This document shows positions 34,130-45,609 of a stretch of 64,000 nt of DNA, in pieces. Within the stretch, counting starts at the first letter, position 1, and each line of letters starts with the position of its first letter. The DNA comes from Palaemon carinicauda (lineage: Eukaryota; Arthropoda; Malacostraca; Decapoda; Palaemonidae): contig NC_090768.1 of NCBI RefSeq assembly GCF_036898095.1, forward strand, positions 42,630,842-42,694,841, in the 5' to 3' direction. The notes below the pieces were generated by a model that saw only the letters and a list, made by a program, of their open reading frames with translations, made no database searches and was not told the origin of the DNA. A program made the position numbers and the translations under genes.

Positions 34130-34345
34130 AGAAAAAGGTTAAACATGTATGGTTTCTGTTCCAGCATCATATAAAGAGAGCATACCAAAAATTCAGCCGG
34201 GCAAGCCTAAACTCTCCCCTTTGTGGTGAACAACCATAGCAGTAATCTCCCCAGTAGAGCTTAAACTCTGTCCCAGGTTGGGATCGATCTACTGCCAGCG
34301 CGAAGGTAGGGCTAACACATTACTACTGTACTATCCAGGAGGCTA
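34130..34345 (-). repeat. tRNA-derived SINE, copy 2
   Basis: Same order of landmarks as the copy at 14258: on the - strand 'agtacagtagtaatgtgtta' (A-box-like), 'gtagatcgatcccaacc' (B-box-like), 'gagtttaagctctactggggag', 'aggcttgcccggctga'. The two copies differ at many positions and by small gaps. Confidence 0.6.
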
Positions 34346-34837
34346 TTGTTCTACTAGATCAGTTTTGCCTGGTTTCTACAGCATTAGTTTAAGATTTTGT
34401 GAAAGATCATTTAACTATGACCAGAAAAAGGGTGGCGTCTTCTCAGGATTACAGTAAATATTTTCTCTTTAATTATAGTTCTCTTATCAAATCGTTCATC
34501 TTATTCCTCTTGATTCCAGCTTACAAATTTTGTTTCAAGCGAGTCACAAGGATTTTGTGGTACTAAAGGTCATCACCAAATGGAGTTACAAAATTTTACA
34601 TTACTGTAGGAAAAGGACGACAACCAGACTACTGTACAGGTATTATTACTGTAAACTGTGTTTATTGGATTGCATTTATGAACTTGGGAGTTGAAAGAGG
34701 CTGGGCAGTAAAATTAAAGAAAGGAAGCAGGAAGGGAGATAAATTAGAATATAAAGCAGAATAAAATAGAATACTGTACAAAACTTTCTAGTTTAAAATA
34801 GATATCTTGAATTTAATACAATTTACATTGAACCACT
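34346..34837. other. Intronic DNA, no gene seen
   Basis: AT-rich and featureless by eye. Confidence 0.4.
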
Positions 34838-35640
34838 AAGAAACCAATTATACCCAGTTGCAGAAGAAATTACTGAACATACATATACCAAGGCACTTCC
34901 CCAATTTTGGGGGGTAGCCGACATCAAACAAATGAAACAAAAAAGGGGACCTCTCCTCTCTACGCTCCTCCCAGCCTGACAAGGGACTCAACCGAGTTCG
35001 GAGGGTATTGCTAGGGTGCCACAGCCCACCCTCCCCCGTTATCCACCACAGATGAAGCTTCATAACGCTGAATCCCCTACTGCTGCTACCTCCGCGGTCA
35101 TCCAAGGCACCGGAGGAAGCAGCAGGGCCTACCGGCACTGCGTCACAATTGCTCGCCATTCATTCCTATTTCTAGCACGCTCTCTTGCCTCTCTCACATC
35201 TATCCTCCTATCACCCAGAGCTTCCTTCACTCCATCTATCCACCCAAACCTTGGCCTTCCTCTTGTAATTCTCCCATCAACTCTTGCATTCAGCACCTTC
35301 TTTAGCAGACAGCCGTTTTCCATTCTCTCAACATGGCCAAACCACCTCAACACATTCATATCCACTCTAGCTGCTAACTCATTTCTTACACCCGTTCTCA
35401 CTCTCACTACTTCGCTCCTAACCCTATCTACTCGAGATACACCAGCCATACTCCTTAGAGACTTCATCACAAAGACATTCAATTTCTGTCTCTCCATCAC
35501 TTTCATTCCCCACAGCTCCGATCCATACATCACAGTTGGTACAATCACTTTCTCATAAAGAACTCTCTTTATATTCATGCCCAACCCTCTATTTTTTACT
35601 ACTCCCTTAACTCCCTTAATTACTGTACATTTAATTAACT
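34838..35640 (-). mobile_element. Non-LTR retrotransposon (LINE) 3' fragment
   Basis: On the - strand a continuous C-terminal coding fragment (35584-35129) followed by about 290 bp of 3' UTR-like DNA containing 'ggggtagccgacatc' in + orientation (34912). I recall this kind of sequence as a high-copy repeat in decapod genomes; that should be checked by search. The 5' part (endonuclease and RT core) is missing, the usual 5' truncation of LINEs. It lies in the last FAM107 intron in the same orientation as the gene. Confidence 0.7.
35129..35584 (-). pseudogene. C-terminal fragment of LINE reverse transcriptase
   Basis: 151 residues open. It starts inside the RT thumb with VLYEKVIVPTVMYGSELWGM, then KSLRSMAGVSRVDRVRSEVV, then VLRWFGHVERMENGCLLKKV and RGRPRFGWIDGVKEAL, then ARERARNRNEWRAIV. 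This succession (YGSE-W, RSM.GV.R.DR.R, RW.GHV.RM, GRP...W.D) is the standard post-RT segment of RTE/jockey-like and related LINE proteins. The Met at the start is internal; the fragment continues as sequence but not as an open frame above 35584. Confidence 0.8.
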
Positions 35641-35670
35641 AATGCTTCTACCAAGTGGTGAAAAATATTG

Positions 35671-35748
35671 ATTGAGGGGGGGGGGTGGAGAATCCAATAA
35701 TTTCATATTGATTGAAGGGGGGGGGGTGGAGAATCCAATAATTTCACT
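35671..35748. repeat. Two-copy 40-bp tandem duplication with poly(G)
   Basis: 'attgattgaggggggggggtggagaatccaataattt' occurs twice in a row (about 35671 and 35709), with a G-run of about ten in each copy. Confidence 0.85.
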
Positions 35749-35759
35749 ATGAATTGATA

Positions 35760-35920
35760 GCTAAAAAAGTTGGACAGCAAGTTGAAATGGAGGTAGAGTA
35801 AAGGTTATAAAAAGAGCAGATCTAGAGGCTGAAGTGATGCTGCAAAGACCCAATACCGTAGTTAATCCTACTGTGTTCTACATGTGATGCACTGACAATG
35901 CTACCTTCCCAATAAGCAAA
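35760..35920 (+). repeat. Dispersed repeat fragment
   Basis: 'gacagcaagttgaaatgga', 'ctgaagtgatgctgcaaagac', 'gatgcactgacaatgctacc' resemble in order a short non-coding repeat that I recall as abundant in decapod genomes; a related piece ('gaagtaaaagttgagaggctggacagtaaggtggaag', - or + not resolved) occurs at 49645-49682. Family identity is from memory and needs a search. Confidence 0.4.
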
Positions 35921-37363
35921 GACTGCCTATGAGGCTTTAGTATAAGGAGTATTTCTGTTAGTTACAGCACCATATAAAGAAATGTACATCTCTGTTATTT
36001 AGGGTATAAAATATAAGTGTATGAAGGATTTCTAAAACCCAAATGTTTAACATGAATAGGGGAGAGGAAGTAGGGAAGTAGTAGCACAATATTATGGCAT
36101 AAGGGGCCCTCTATTAAGAGGTAAAAAAAAAATTGTTACCTTGGAGACACAATGGGACTAATATCCCATTAGTAAACAACAAAAATGTGTGATGTAAACG
36201 ACAAAAATTTGTGATGTACATATTGCCTATACTATTCTATGCAGCCAAGACATAAGGCATGACAAAAAAGACAAAGTTTCTTTTGAAAATTTGTCAGTAC
36301 AGAATAAGAATCATGACTGGGATGTAGTAGGATGATCATATTTCAAATAAAGTTAAGATTGTATTGACCAGCAGCGGGATAATAGTTGGAGATCTCAAAA
36401 ATTAAAATACATTGATATGAAAATAGGGAAGCCTTGATATTTAAGAAAAAATGGCAATGACAAAGACTTTACCCAAATGGGAATTCAAGCAAAAATTATT
36501 CAAAATAGAAAACAATGGAAAAAGGCTTTTCCTGTCACAATGCAAAAGGAAAAATCCGATTTGAAAAGAGAACTGGCAGTATCAGCTTATGCGTATGAAG
36601 AGGCTACACCAATTCAATCCCCTGAATAAGTCTTAGCATAATTTTCAAACCTTGCACGGTTGATGTAATTCATGATACTGTAAACTCTAGTACTAATTGC
36701 AAACAAAGAAAAAAATTACGAATGTATTTATTCTTTCCATCCTACACTTATTAACTTGTACATTGTAATTTCCAGTTCATTAGTACAGGTCCTTGAACTG
36801 CATAGTTAATATCAAACTAGGAATAACATATCCACTTCTAAGACACTATACAACTACTACTGTACATAAAGACGCGAGCATAACTGTAATGTTGAAGTTG
36901 CTATCTACCTGTTTTGATTATTGTAGTACAATCTGTCAAATAGACCCTTTATACCAAGTTTATCTTCATCATATGACATTTGTCAGTTTTCTCCTTTAGA
37001 AAATTAAAACAACATCGCAAGTGGCCATTATTTCGTAAAATTTAGAATATTTTTTGTCAATTTTTCATGTGTACTGTAATATGAAATGTAACTACTACTG
37101 TTGAGTATGACTATTTAATTACGGGATAAAAGTTACAAATTAAATGACTGCATGATATATATAAAATGATATCTTAATTTAGAATAGTTAATCTACTCTG
37201 AAAAAAAAAAACATCAGATATTGTCAATAGGACAAACTTCAAAGTATGCATAAAATTAGGGAATACAATGTTTTATTTAGTAACCCCTTGGTAATAAAAT
37301 AACTTCGCAGAGTTATAGAAAAAAATTTGGCCAAAATTTTAATAAAACCAACTTTTCACTAAC
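35921..37363. other. Intronic DNA, no gene seen
   Basis: AT-rich. Around 36240-36400 a few words ('agcaggatgatcat', 'attgtattgaccagcagcgg') hint at a very old LINE relic but nothing can be supported. Confidence 0.35.
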
Positions 37364-37517
37364 CTGTTCAATCTTCTGTGCTCGTTCATCAAGGGCTTTT
37401 TGGAAAGGTGTTAACTGAGACTTCTTTTCCTTTTCTTGCTCTTTGAGAATCTTTTTATCATTATGTTTTTCCATTGCCTTTTGCAATTCTGTCTTTTGAT
37501 TCAGAACCTTAACACCC
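37364..37517 (-). CDS. FAM107: FAM107-family protein, coiled-coil exon
   Basis: 154 bases between a cag acceptor (37520-37518) and a gt donor (37363-37362, gttagtg). Reads G-VKVLNQKTELQKAMEKHNDKK, then KEQEKEKKSQLTPFQKALDERAQKIEQ. The 'GV-x-V-NQKTELQK' start is the FAM107 signature (vertebrate members read G-L-x-x-NK-x-ELQK), followed by the lysine/glutamate-rich coiled coil. FAM107 proteins bind actin and act in cytoskeletal and stress responses in vertebrates; that role here is by family. It joins the last exon in frame after GAA CAG and is separated from the preceding exon by an intron of only 168 bp. Confidence 0.88.
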
Positions 37518-37685
37518 CTGAAAAAATGGGTTATAAACTTTCATGACAATATCAAAATGCATGAAGGAAAATACTTTATTATGACAAATGTAATTAGGTG
37601 ACTGATTCAATTTTATACAACTAGTGAAAACAGCAAAACCTTGTAATTAATATTAATAAATATTAAAAAGGTGTAGGTCACTTAC

Positions 37686-37847
37686 ATTTTTTGATTAAAC
37701 ATGAGTTCTCTGTGAAGGTTCTTCTTTTCCGATGACTCCATACAAGGGTTGATTAGCTTCTTTGGCATAATGAGGCCCTTATCATCTAATCTCCCATTAG
37801 AATTAGTCTGTGGAGGAGGTTTCTGCTGTTCTTTATCACTGTTGGTT
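37686..37847 (-). CDS. FAM107: FAM107-family protein, central exon with the KLINP-HREL core
   Basis: 162 bases with acceptor 'tttctttcag' (ends 37848) and donor gtaag (37685-37681). It encodes a low-complexity start (TNSDKEQQKPPPQTNSNGR) and then LIMPKKLINP and NLHRELMFNQK. KKLINP followed about ten residues later by LHRELL/M-x-NQK is the most diagnostic motif of FAM107. Phase 2 at its 5' end (TC from the upstream exon plus A) and AT|G at its 3' end join both neighbours without a break. Confidence 0.9.
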
Positions 37848-38544
37848 CTGAAAGAAATATAACAAAAAGATAATTTACAATAAAATGTCCTTATAGAAGG
37901 TTATTTCCTCATGTAAAAATTAACTATTTCTCCAAAATAATTAACCCATTACCCAATCTTGTCATGGGATTGGTTAGTGATTATTTCTCATTCCCAACCT
38001 CATAATACTGAAACTGTCACTATTAGCAATAATGCCCATACAGAAAGCAATACAGATGGTATTCAATCATGTCATCAAACCTATTAAGAATTAAAATCAC
38101 AAGAATTTCCTCAAAATACAGTACGATGTACTGTACTTTGATTGCCTGTACACAGTACACTACTATGCTGTATAATTTATTATGTATACCTGTACAAGTA
38201 AAATTAAGCCTATTTTTTAATAATGCACTCCTGAATACCCAGTACTCAAAACTCACTAAAAATATTCTGAAACCAGTGTAATAAATTTAAATGAATAAAT
38301 GATGACTGTCAGTAGGTATACAAAACCCATATACACCTACGGTAATAACCAAGTACTACATTAGATACCCCTCACTGGTTATGGCTCATTTTTCCTTTGC
38401 CTACACATATACCTAATAGTTTGCCCTATTCTTTCCACATTCTCCTTTGTCCTCATACACCTGATAACACCGAGATTACCAAACAATTCTTCTTCACTCA
38501 AGGGGTTAACTACTGCACTGTAATTGTTCAGTGGCTGTTTTCCT
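37848..38544. other. Intron of the FAM107-family gene, no other feature
   Basis: AT-rich with no recognisable feature. Confidence 0.5.
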
Positions 38545-38950
38545 TTTGGTTAGGGTAGAAGAGACTTTAGCCATTGTAAGCAGCTCTTCTAAGGACATTC
38601 CAAAATTAAACAAATGTTCTGTAGACTTGGGTAATGCCATAGCTTCTGCACCATTGTCTTCCATTGTCTTGGGGTAGAGTTCTCTTGCTTGAGGGTACAC
38701 AGGCACACTTCTATCTCATTTCTCTTCCTCTTGTTTTCCATTTTTTAGTTTATATATGAAAGTTTTATTTTAATGTTGTTACTGTTCTTGAAACATTTTA
38801 TTTTGATTGTTCATTACTTCTCTTGTAGTTTGTTTATTTCCTTTCCTTACTGGGCTCTTTTTCCCTATTGGAGCCCTTGGGCTTATAGCATCCTGCTTTT
38901 CTGAGGACAGTTGTAGCTTAGCTGGTAATATTAATGATGATATAAACTGC
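38545..38950 (+). repeat. Dispersed non-LTR-type repeat with (AAT)-like tail, copy a
   Basis: Shares an ordered set of blocks with 55433-55830 and 59462-59855: 'gtaagcagctcttcta', 'gacttgggtaatgccatagc', 'gagttctcttgcttgagggtac', 'atttctcttcctcttgtttt', 'ttaatgttgttac', 'ggagccc-tgggcttatagcatcctgctttt', 'gttgtagctta'. The tail here is degenerate (ggtaatattaatgatgat). No coding frame. The tailed 3' end fits a SINE or a LINE 3' UTR. Confidence 0.7.
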
Positions 38951-39599
38951 ATCCAATTTGGTAACTGTTCAAGGTTTGAATTTAACAAGTAGGTTTCATA
39001 GATAAGATTACCTTTTAAATCAGTTTCAAGTTTAGCTTATTTGAACTAATCATACAAAACTGTTGTAGTTAACAACACCCCCAATTTGCACTTTCAGGTG
39101 GGTAATACAGTACTGTACCTGTATGGGTTATAATACAATGTATCCATTATTCAATAAACTAAAGTCCCCAGCTATACTTCAAGTTCTAAATTAAGCTTTC
39201 AAGCCAAAAAGTTGACAATGCAATACACACAGATAGGTTCAATTATTCTTAAGTGGGTGATTGAGTTGGATTTCTGAATTTGGGCCACAAGGCACTAAGG
39301 CCTGGGTTCTAAAAAGGGGGGGGGGGGGTGGGAATGAGAGAGTTATGCTATAATACTTCCAGATAATGTAAGAGTGTTACTCACGACCTTTGGTTGGAAT
39401 TTTTTAAATTCAGATTATTGCTTATTTTCCTAAGAGAACTTAATCATGTCTCAAATATATTTTATTTTAGATGAAAACAATGTTTTATTGCTTAAAAGTC
39501 CTTGTAGAATATTCGGAAAAACGTGCCCATTTCTGTATGGAGCCATTTTCTGATCTGGTTATGTACGTATTTATTTACTTTTTCTTCAAAAATTCCAAG
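38951..39599. other. Intronic DNA, no gene seen
   Basis: Contains a poly(G) run near 39315-39328 and AT-rich sequence. Confidence 0.4.
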
Positions 39600-39971
39600 G
39601 AGAGCTATTTATCTTTGTATCCCTTACACCGTATTTCTACCATTTTCTATGATTTCCTACCTTATATCAGAGAAATGTATCTGGATAAGGCATCCCTTGT
39701 GATGAAAGCAAGATTAAATATGCTCAACTTAAAAGCAAATTTCAGGGGAAAATATGATGACAATTTGTGTGATTTATGCAAAGAGGAAGAAGACACCACC
39801 GAACATTTATTTTTATGCCCAAAGTTAGAACAGCTAAAGAATGTAGAAATAAGTTTAGGTATGCTGAAAAATCCTAGCAGAGATCTGGCTGCATTTATAG
39901 ATAGGGCAATGAATATAAAAGAAGAGTTTAGGAAGCCCAAACTGATTACCACAACAGGTTGCCAAAACTGA
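39600..39971 (+). pseudogene. LINE polyprotein C-terminal fragment (Cys/His motif)
   Basis: The open frame ends at TGA 39969-39971. From about 39690 it reads KARLNMLNLKANFRGKYDDN, then C-DLC-KEEEDTTEHLF-LC: the C-x2-C...H-x4-C pattern after a 'R..ML.L..N' block is the C-terminal zinc-like segment found after the RT of many jockey-like LINEs. The part before 39600 (from the ATG at 39471) is AT-rich and not convincingly coding. RT core absent. It sits antisense in a FAM107 intron. Confidence 0.65.
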
Positions 39972-41859
39972 TGATAGCAAGGTGTTATCCTATCCAATTT
40001 CAAAGTAGAAGGGAATAAAAGTAAAGATAGAGAACCTCATTATGATATTAATTTATTTAATGCACAGGTGATATAAACTTAATAACAATAATAAGAATAA
40101 GCTTAGAAGCTTTGCACCTATCTATAAAGAGATAGAGTGCCCGCAAACTTACTTTGCGGGGTGAACAATAAGGAACCAGGAACCAGGAAGAACAAGATTT
40201 CACTTTTCTTATATTCGATTAGGCAGTCACAAATAGAGTTGGCATCACAATGTTCTTATTTCTTTGTACAGTATAGGCTTTGTATATTTACAATTTGTGT
40301 TATAATAATGCTGAAAGATGCATAATGTGGTGAGGAAAATTACCCATAAAAGCCCATACTTGTACATGCAAATGTCTATTCAATATATCCCTACAAAAAT
40401 AATTTGAAGTCTGTTTTCTCATGAAAAGACAGGGAATTTTATTGCCTAAATTCTGAAAAATCATTTTGAAAATAAAAAAAAAAACTAACATGAAAAAGTC
40501 CCAACTGAAATTGTCTTCTTTACAATGATAAAATAAATAAAAGAAAGCCAAAATTTCCTTTTTCTTTCTTAGAAAGCCAAAATTTCCTTTTTCTTTCTTA
40601 ACATAAAATTCATTCAAATGCTTTTTAAACGAAAGAAATTGGTTGAGACAAAAATGTAGATCAAAGTTTGAAGTGACCCCATAATAGCATTGTTCTAATG
40701 GGGCACAGTCACACTCCTTAATCTAATTATCAAGAAATACAGTCTCAGTTTTTACAGTCTACAATCTTATCTTACCTGATCCTCATTTAAAAATTCACCT
40801 TCATAGAAAAGTTTTGCTATTTTAAGCAATCCTACAAGGGATAAAGAAACACCTGAATATTTCACAATGGAACTTCTCAAATACAGTACTCCTTTCGTGA
40901 ATGAAAGGTGGCTGGTATAGATACAGAGCTTTACTATCGCTGCTCTTATGAATATTACAGAAAATTAAGATGCAGTTAAAGCAATAAGTCTGCAACAGGT
41001 ATGAGCTTAAACTTAAAAATTATCACAATTTTAAATCTACTTGTGTGTTACATCAAGGGGCAGGATTCTTGGAATACCGAAACAGATTCAAGTAAAAGAA
41101 ACTCCTAGTAAAGTTGCGGCAGCCATTACAAAAACAAGTAAAAGGGCTGTTTAAATATGGTAATAAGAAGACACATTTTACATTTTAGTGAATATTGGAA
41201 TGACAGCAATAAGGTAATAATTAAACGGCCATTAAAATGGCAAAGGATACCAGAAAGACAAGTTAATGTTACTCTTCTGTGATACTGGATTAAGAGAAAA
41301 CTGTGGTAAGCGTGCTGAACAAGTTTTATATCAATTTTTCATCCATCAAGAATCAATGCTGAACCCTTTGCAGTTTTCCACAGTAATTGAGGAAGTTGCA
41401 AAAGTCCAGGGCGAGGGCCTACGGGAAGGAACATCTTTCAAGTAAATGACCAAGTCCTTACCACAGACTCTTGGGGATAGGAGGTAGACATGTTTAATAT
41501 GGTGAAATAGTAGAATGGAAATGAAAGGACAAAGTCAGCATACACAAAAAGAAGCTGCTAAAGGAAACCACGGAAAATTGACAAACAAGATTAAGCTATT
41601 GTACTGGAAAGTTAAAAAAGGTGAAAATACATTCACGAAAGTGGCTATGCATTTGATGTGAGAAAGGTGGGGCAAATCTTAACTGTGTACCAAATATAAC
41701 AAATGGTTACACAAGAGGTGCTTCGGATTACAGAATCTACATTTGAAAGAGATTTTACTGTCCAAATGTTTAACAAAAGCAAATGAGGCGAGAGGAGATA
41801 CAAGACCCCTGCTGCAATAGACGACAGGTCTTAGTGAAGATAGAACAACTCTGTTGCAA
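39972..41859. other. Intronic DNA, no gene seen
   Basis: A 29-bp unit 'gaaagccaaaatttcctttttctttctta' is duplicated in tandem at about 40544-40601. Otherwise no feature. Confidence 0.4.
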
Positions 41860-42330
41860 ATGAGAGACTGGATTGCGAGGCAGGTGGGAGGACGGGAAGT
41901 GAAAGCGGCTGCAGCATGGATGAAATACTATTCAACTAATGATAATTAAGACAGCAAAGACCTATGATGGATACATATGGTCTGCACTATTTTATGTAAA
42001 AGAAGCATGAGCTCTGACATAGAAAATTAGGAAATTTGGATCAAGGGTGACCTTAATATAATAAGATTCATGGTTGGGGTACAGAAGGCTTAAGAATGAA
42101 TTGATGACGAGATGTGGCCATGAAACTATAAAGAAAAATAAAAGGCCAAAGGAAGCTGTATGGACGAGATGTGATCTTTATCACAAGAGCAGCAAGTACA
42201 GTATGTAAGTGGCAAGACGAGGACATATAGGAAGGCCTAGGAAATCATAGAAATGAGGATAGATGAAGGCCTAGACCTAATCTGAGTTAAAGAAGAGTGT
42301 GCCATTCTAAACAGCATTGAGAGAATCTGA
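41860..42330 (+). pseudogene. Very decayed LINE relic (tentative)
   Basis: Across several frames, words matching the LINE post-RT segment occur in the expected order: 'VWALT.KI', then 'RFMVGVQ', then 'RTYRKA.E', then 'MRIDEGLDL', then 'VKEECA'. Stops are frequent. The call rests on order of short matches only. Confidence 0.35.
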
Positions 42331-43137
42331 AGAATTGATTTCACGTGTTGTTTAACACCATATAAGGATGAGCTGATGTACAAATGCTAAGAAAGGACAA
42401 TATGGAATGGACATTATCGTATCTGACACTTTGCTGATGATAATATAGAAAGGATATTAACATGTCTGAGAAAGGCAAAAATACCTTTTCCACAAGCTTA
42501 CTTAATGGCTAACCCTCATGACCAAGTTCATAGTACACTAAAATTGACATTATGAAAGGTTTTGTAAATTTTAAATGCTCATCAGTTTTAGCTATTCCAA
42601 TTAGTAAAGCTCTAACAAAACGATTTAATTTGCTAAATTTTATCTATTTTATTCATTTTGAAGGAACTAAACCTTTGGAATATCCAGTCAAGATATTTAT
42701 TTCAATGGTCTAGTTAAGCTGTATTTAAAGCAGGTCCTAATGGTGTTTTTATTCAGCAAGGTTATATGGGTTTCTTATTATGAAATTTTGCCAAATGTAA
42801 GGCTTAGTATTGTAAATATAGTAATGGTTATCTGTAATTTTTTTATTAGTCGATAATTATAATTTTTCAATACATGAATTTTTGTAAATCACTTACGTCT
42901 GGCCATGACAAAGAAAAACATTCACAATTAGAGTTCATTAGTGTAGTAGAATTACATGTGATCCAGGCTCTTATAAATAGATTATCATAATATTTTGGGT
43001 AACTGTTTTAAAAGGGAGGGGAATAATTACTTTCCTCTATATTCTTTTGTGTTCTTTCCTTAGTTTCGAGAAATATCATTATGTTGATAAATTATACTGT
43101 ACCATCAACATACAAACGTAAGAAAACCAGATAATTA
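42331..43137. other. Intronic DNA, no gene seen
   Basis: AT-rich, featureless. Confidence 0.4.
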
Positions 43138-43275
43138 TTATTATTATTATTTATTATTATTATTATTACTTGCTAAGCTACAACCTTAGTTGGAAAAGCA
43201 AGATGCTATAAGCCCAAGGGCTACAACAGGGAAAATAGCCCAGTTAGGAAAGGAAATAAGGAAATAAATATACTT
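43138..43275 (-). repeat. Dispersed (AAT)n-tailed repeat, 3' fragment, copy e
   Basis: Starts with an (ATT)n tract and reads on the - strand 'ggctattttccctgttgtagcccttgggcttatagcatc', 'ccaact', 'aggttgtagcttagca', i.e. the 3' end of the family at 55433-55830 followed by its AAT tail. Confidence 0.75.
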
Positions 43276-43360
43276 CAAGAGAAGTGGTTAACTAAACTCA
43301 AGTATTTTAAAAACTTAAAAAAGTAGAGAGGTGCGAATTAACTATACAATGCTAAATCGG

Positions 43361-43362
<2 letters not shown>

Positions 43363-43416
<54 letters not shown>

Positions 43417-43422
43417 TATATA
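43363..43422. repeat. (TA)n microsatellite
   Basis: About 25 TA units with one interruption. Confidence 0.95.
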
Positions 43423-44811
43423 AGCTGCTTCCATTTGTAAATCTACAAGGGTAGAACTAAAATAAAAAACCTAACTAGCATAACTAGTCTTCAGTGACAA
43501 ATAATACGTAATATTCTTCTGCAGATAAATTAACAGGCAAGCTTCAAAAATAAATCAATTGCAAGACAACACAGTGGAATGCAATGAAGATCATAGACAA
43601 TCTTAATGAAATCTATTATGAAATAAAAATACCTGGTAACTACTGAAGTGAATATTTCCAGCAAAGTCTTTTAAAGCAACCTACACTTCTATATAGATAA
43701 ACCTTTCAAACCAGTAAAGATCTAGGCATTTAAAATTTGGCATTTCTTAAAAATGGAGGTGAATACATTGGGCATGTATAATCGCTGGTTTTTAAGAAAA
43801 TTTAGCTGCCATAACAACATGCAACTGCAGTTAAAACGAGTGTGTCTAAATCTCCAGAAGAGAATCTAAATGGAGATGGAAATCTTGGGAATGTTTACAG
43901 TTTTACAGCAAAACAAGAAAGTGCCAAAAACGGAGAAAGGAGACACCGTTTCAGGTTTTTTTTGCAGTTATTACCAACATTCGTGATTCCCAAACTTTTA
44001 AACATAAAACAATGCTAAAACGATGTGGAGAGAAGATGACAGAAATCGTAACAATCTTCATGTTTCTAGCCTTAATTTACAATGTTGATTTACTTATGTT
44101 TAATCAAATAAATAATGTTAAATTTCTCAACATAACACAAATTGTTAACTTTATCTATAGCAAAACTATTTTCATGTCAAACCAAAGACATGATAAATTA
44201 AAAATTCGGGATTTTAAAATTTCATACTCAATAAAAATCATTGGAACAAATTTTAACAATTATGGAATTGTCAGCCACCCATCTCACTAACCTTGACATG
44301 AACACTACTGACTTTCCTTCATTGCTTTCATCCTAAGAATAACAATAGGTCCAGGGGGGTCACCACTATTCACCTAAACCATCTTGCTACATTTATAGTA
44401 TAATTAAATCAAAATTTAGTCATCTATAATGACCCCACTTCTGCATCAAGTTTAAACAAATCCGATTCCACATCGGAGGGAAAAAAATATATATTTTTTT
44501 TTATCTGGCCCTGTTTTCACTATCTCATATCTCTATCGAATTGAAAGAGTGTGATCCTATTTGAATCCGCTTTAATGTAGTTTACCAAAAGCTGACCTAC
44601 AGCAAAACGACTTCGAGTTCTAAAAATCTGAGTTTTTTTTAAGATGGATTAAAATTTCAGACAAAATATGTCTCTGCTGCTCTTATGAGCTGAGCATTTA
44701 TTTTGCTCATATCATAGCTAAATTTTCTTAATTATGAGCATTTTACATATTTGATACATAAATTTAAAGTATCCAATTATACGCTACATAACAGTGTTTT
44801 ACAAGTTCATC
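43423..44811. other. Intronic DNA, no gene seen
   Basis: AT-rich. The open frame 44012-44290 has no recognisable similarity and AT-rich codon use. Confidence 0.4.
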
Positions 44812-45010
44812 CGACTATACACATTTTTTTTAATAAGGCACATTTGCTCTGACTCGCAGCGGTGCCCTGTTAGCTCGAAAAAGTTTCCTGATCGCTGATT
44901 GGTTAGAATTATCTTGTCCAACCAATCAGCGATCAGGAAACTTTTCTGAGCTAAAAGGGCACCCCTGTGAGTCGGTGCAAATCTGCCTCAATAAAAAGAA
45001 TTGACTATAG
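44812..45010. mobile_element. Palindromic MITE, copy 1
   Basis: One arm (gactcgcagcggtgccct, aaagtttcctgatcgctgattggtt) is the reverse complement of the other (aaccaatcagcgatcaggaaactttt, gggcacccctgtgagtcgg) around a loop near 44905-44915. The right end is gaattgactatag and the left end is degenerate (gactatacacattt). No coding capacity. It starts 127 bp downstream (in transcript sense) of the exon at 45138-45237. Confidence 0.85.
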
Positions 45011-45137
45011 TCAGTCAAGTTTAGCAGATACGCAACATTTAAAGTCCGGCAAACTGCTTAAACTAAGAATACCTTTCAATAAGTAAGATTTCTACTAGTT
45101 AAATTACGACTACGACGACAATCGAGAAAAAACTTAC

Positions 45138-45237
45138 GAATTAACTTTGTTGTTTCTGGCGACCATGTTGGTGGACTTTATCTCACTCTCATCATCGCTG
45201 TAGTCTGGTTCGGGGATCATGGCGCCGTAGACAACCT
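45138..45237 (-). CDS. FAM107: FAM107-family protein, N-terminal exon with EPDY motif
   Basis: 100 bases, acceptor 'gtttcgacag' (ends 45238) and donor gtaag (45137-45133). It encodes VVYGAMIPEPDYSDDESEIK and a short basic/asparagine-rich end. 'EPDY' followed by acidic residues is the beginning of vertebrate FAM107B (AEPDY-I-E-D-D). It joins the exon at 47738-47833 through a split glutamate codon (G|AG) and the next exon through a split serine codon (TC|A). The Met in GAMIPEPDY is a possible alternative start. Palindromic MITEs lie 127 bp on one side and 175 bp on the other. Confidence 0.85.
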
Positions 45238-45412
45238 CTGTCGAAACAAAAGCACAAGTTAGTCATATTTTTATTTTTTTCGATGGGACTTCAAGACAAA
45301 TAATATACAAATAATATAATGTGTTGAATCTCTCAACATTTCAAATACCTGTCCGCTAGTCTATTAAAAACCCTCAAACCTTGAAACTGTCCTTTAAAAA
45401 AATGTGAATAGA

Positions 45413-45609
45413 CGATAGTCCATTTCTTTTATCGAGGCAGATTTGCACAGACTCGCAGCGGTGCCCTTTTAGCTCGGAAAATTTTCTTGATCGCTGATTG
45501 GTTAGAATTATCTCGTCCAACCAATCAGCGATCAGGAAACTTTTCCGAGCTAAAAGGGCACCGCTGCGAGTCGGTGCAAATCTGCATCGCTAAAAGAAAT
45601 GGACTATAG
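45413..45609. mobile_element. Palindromic MITE, copy 2
   Basis: Ends 'cgatagtccatttctttta' and 'taaaagaaatggactatag' are inverted. Each arm continues through 'gactcgcagcggtgcccttttagctcgg' and its complement; centre near 45511. It is 175 bp upstream (transcript sense) of the exon at 45138-45237. Same subfamily as copy 3 (aaatggactatag ends). Confidence 0.9.

Noticed and set aside
39471..39600. N-terminal part of the 166-residue frame as a true start of a gene
   Set aside because: Only the part from about 39600 matches LINE C-terminal sequence; the preceding residues are AT-driven and probably read-in.
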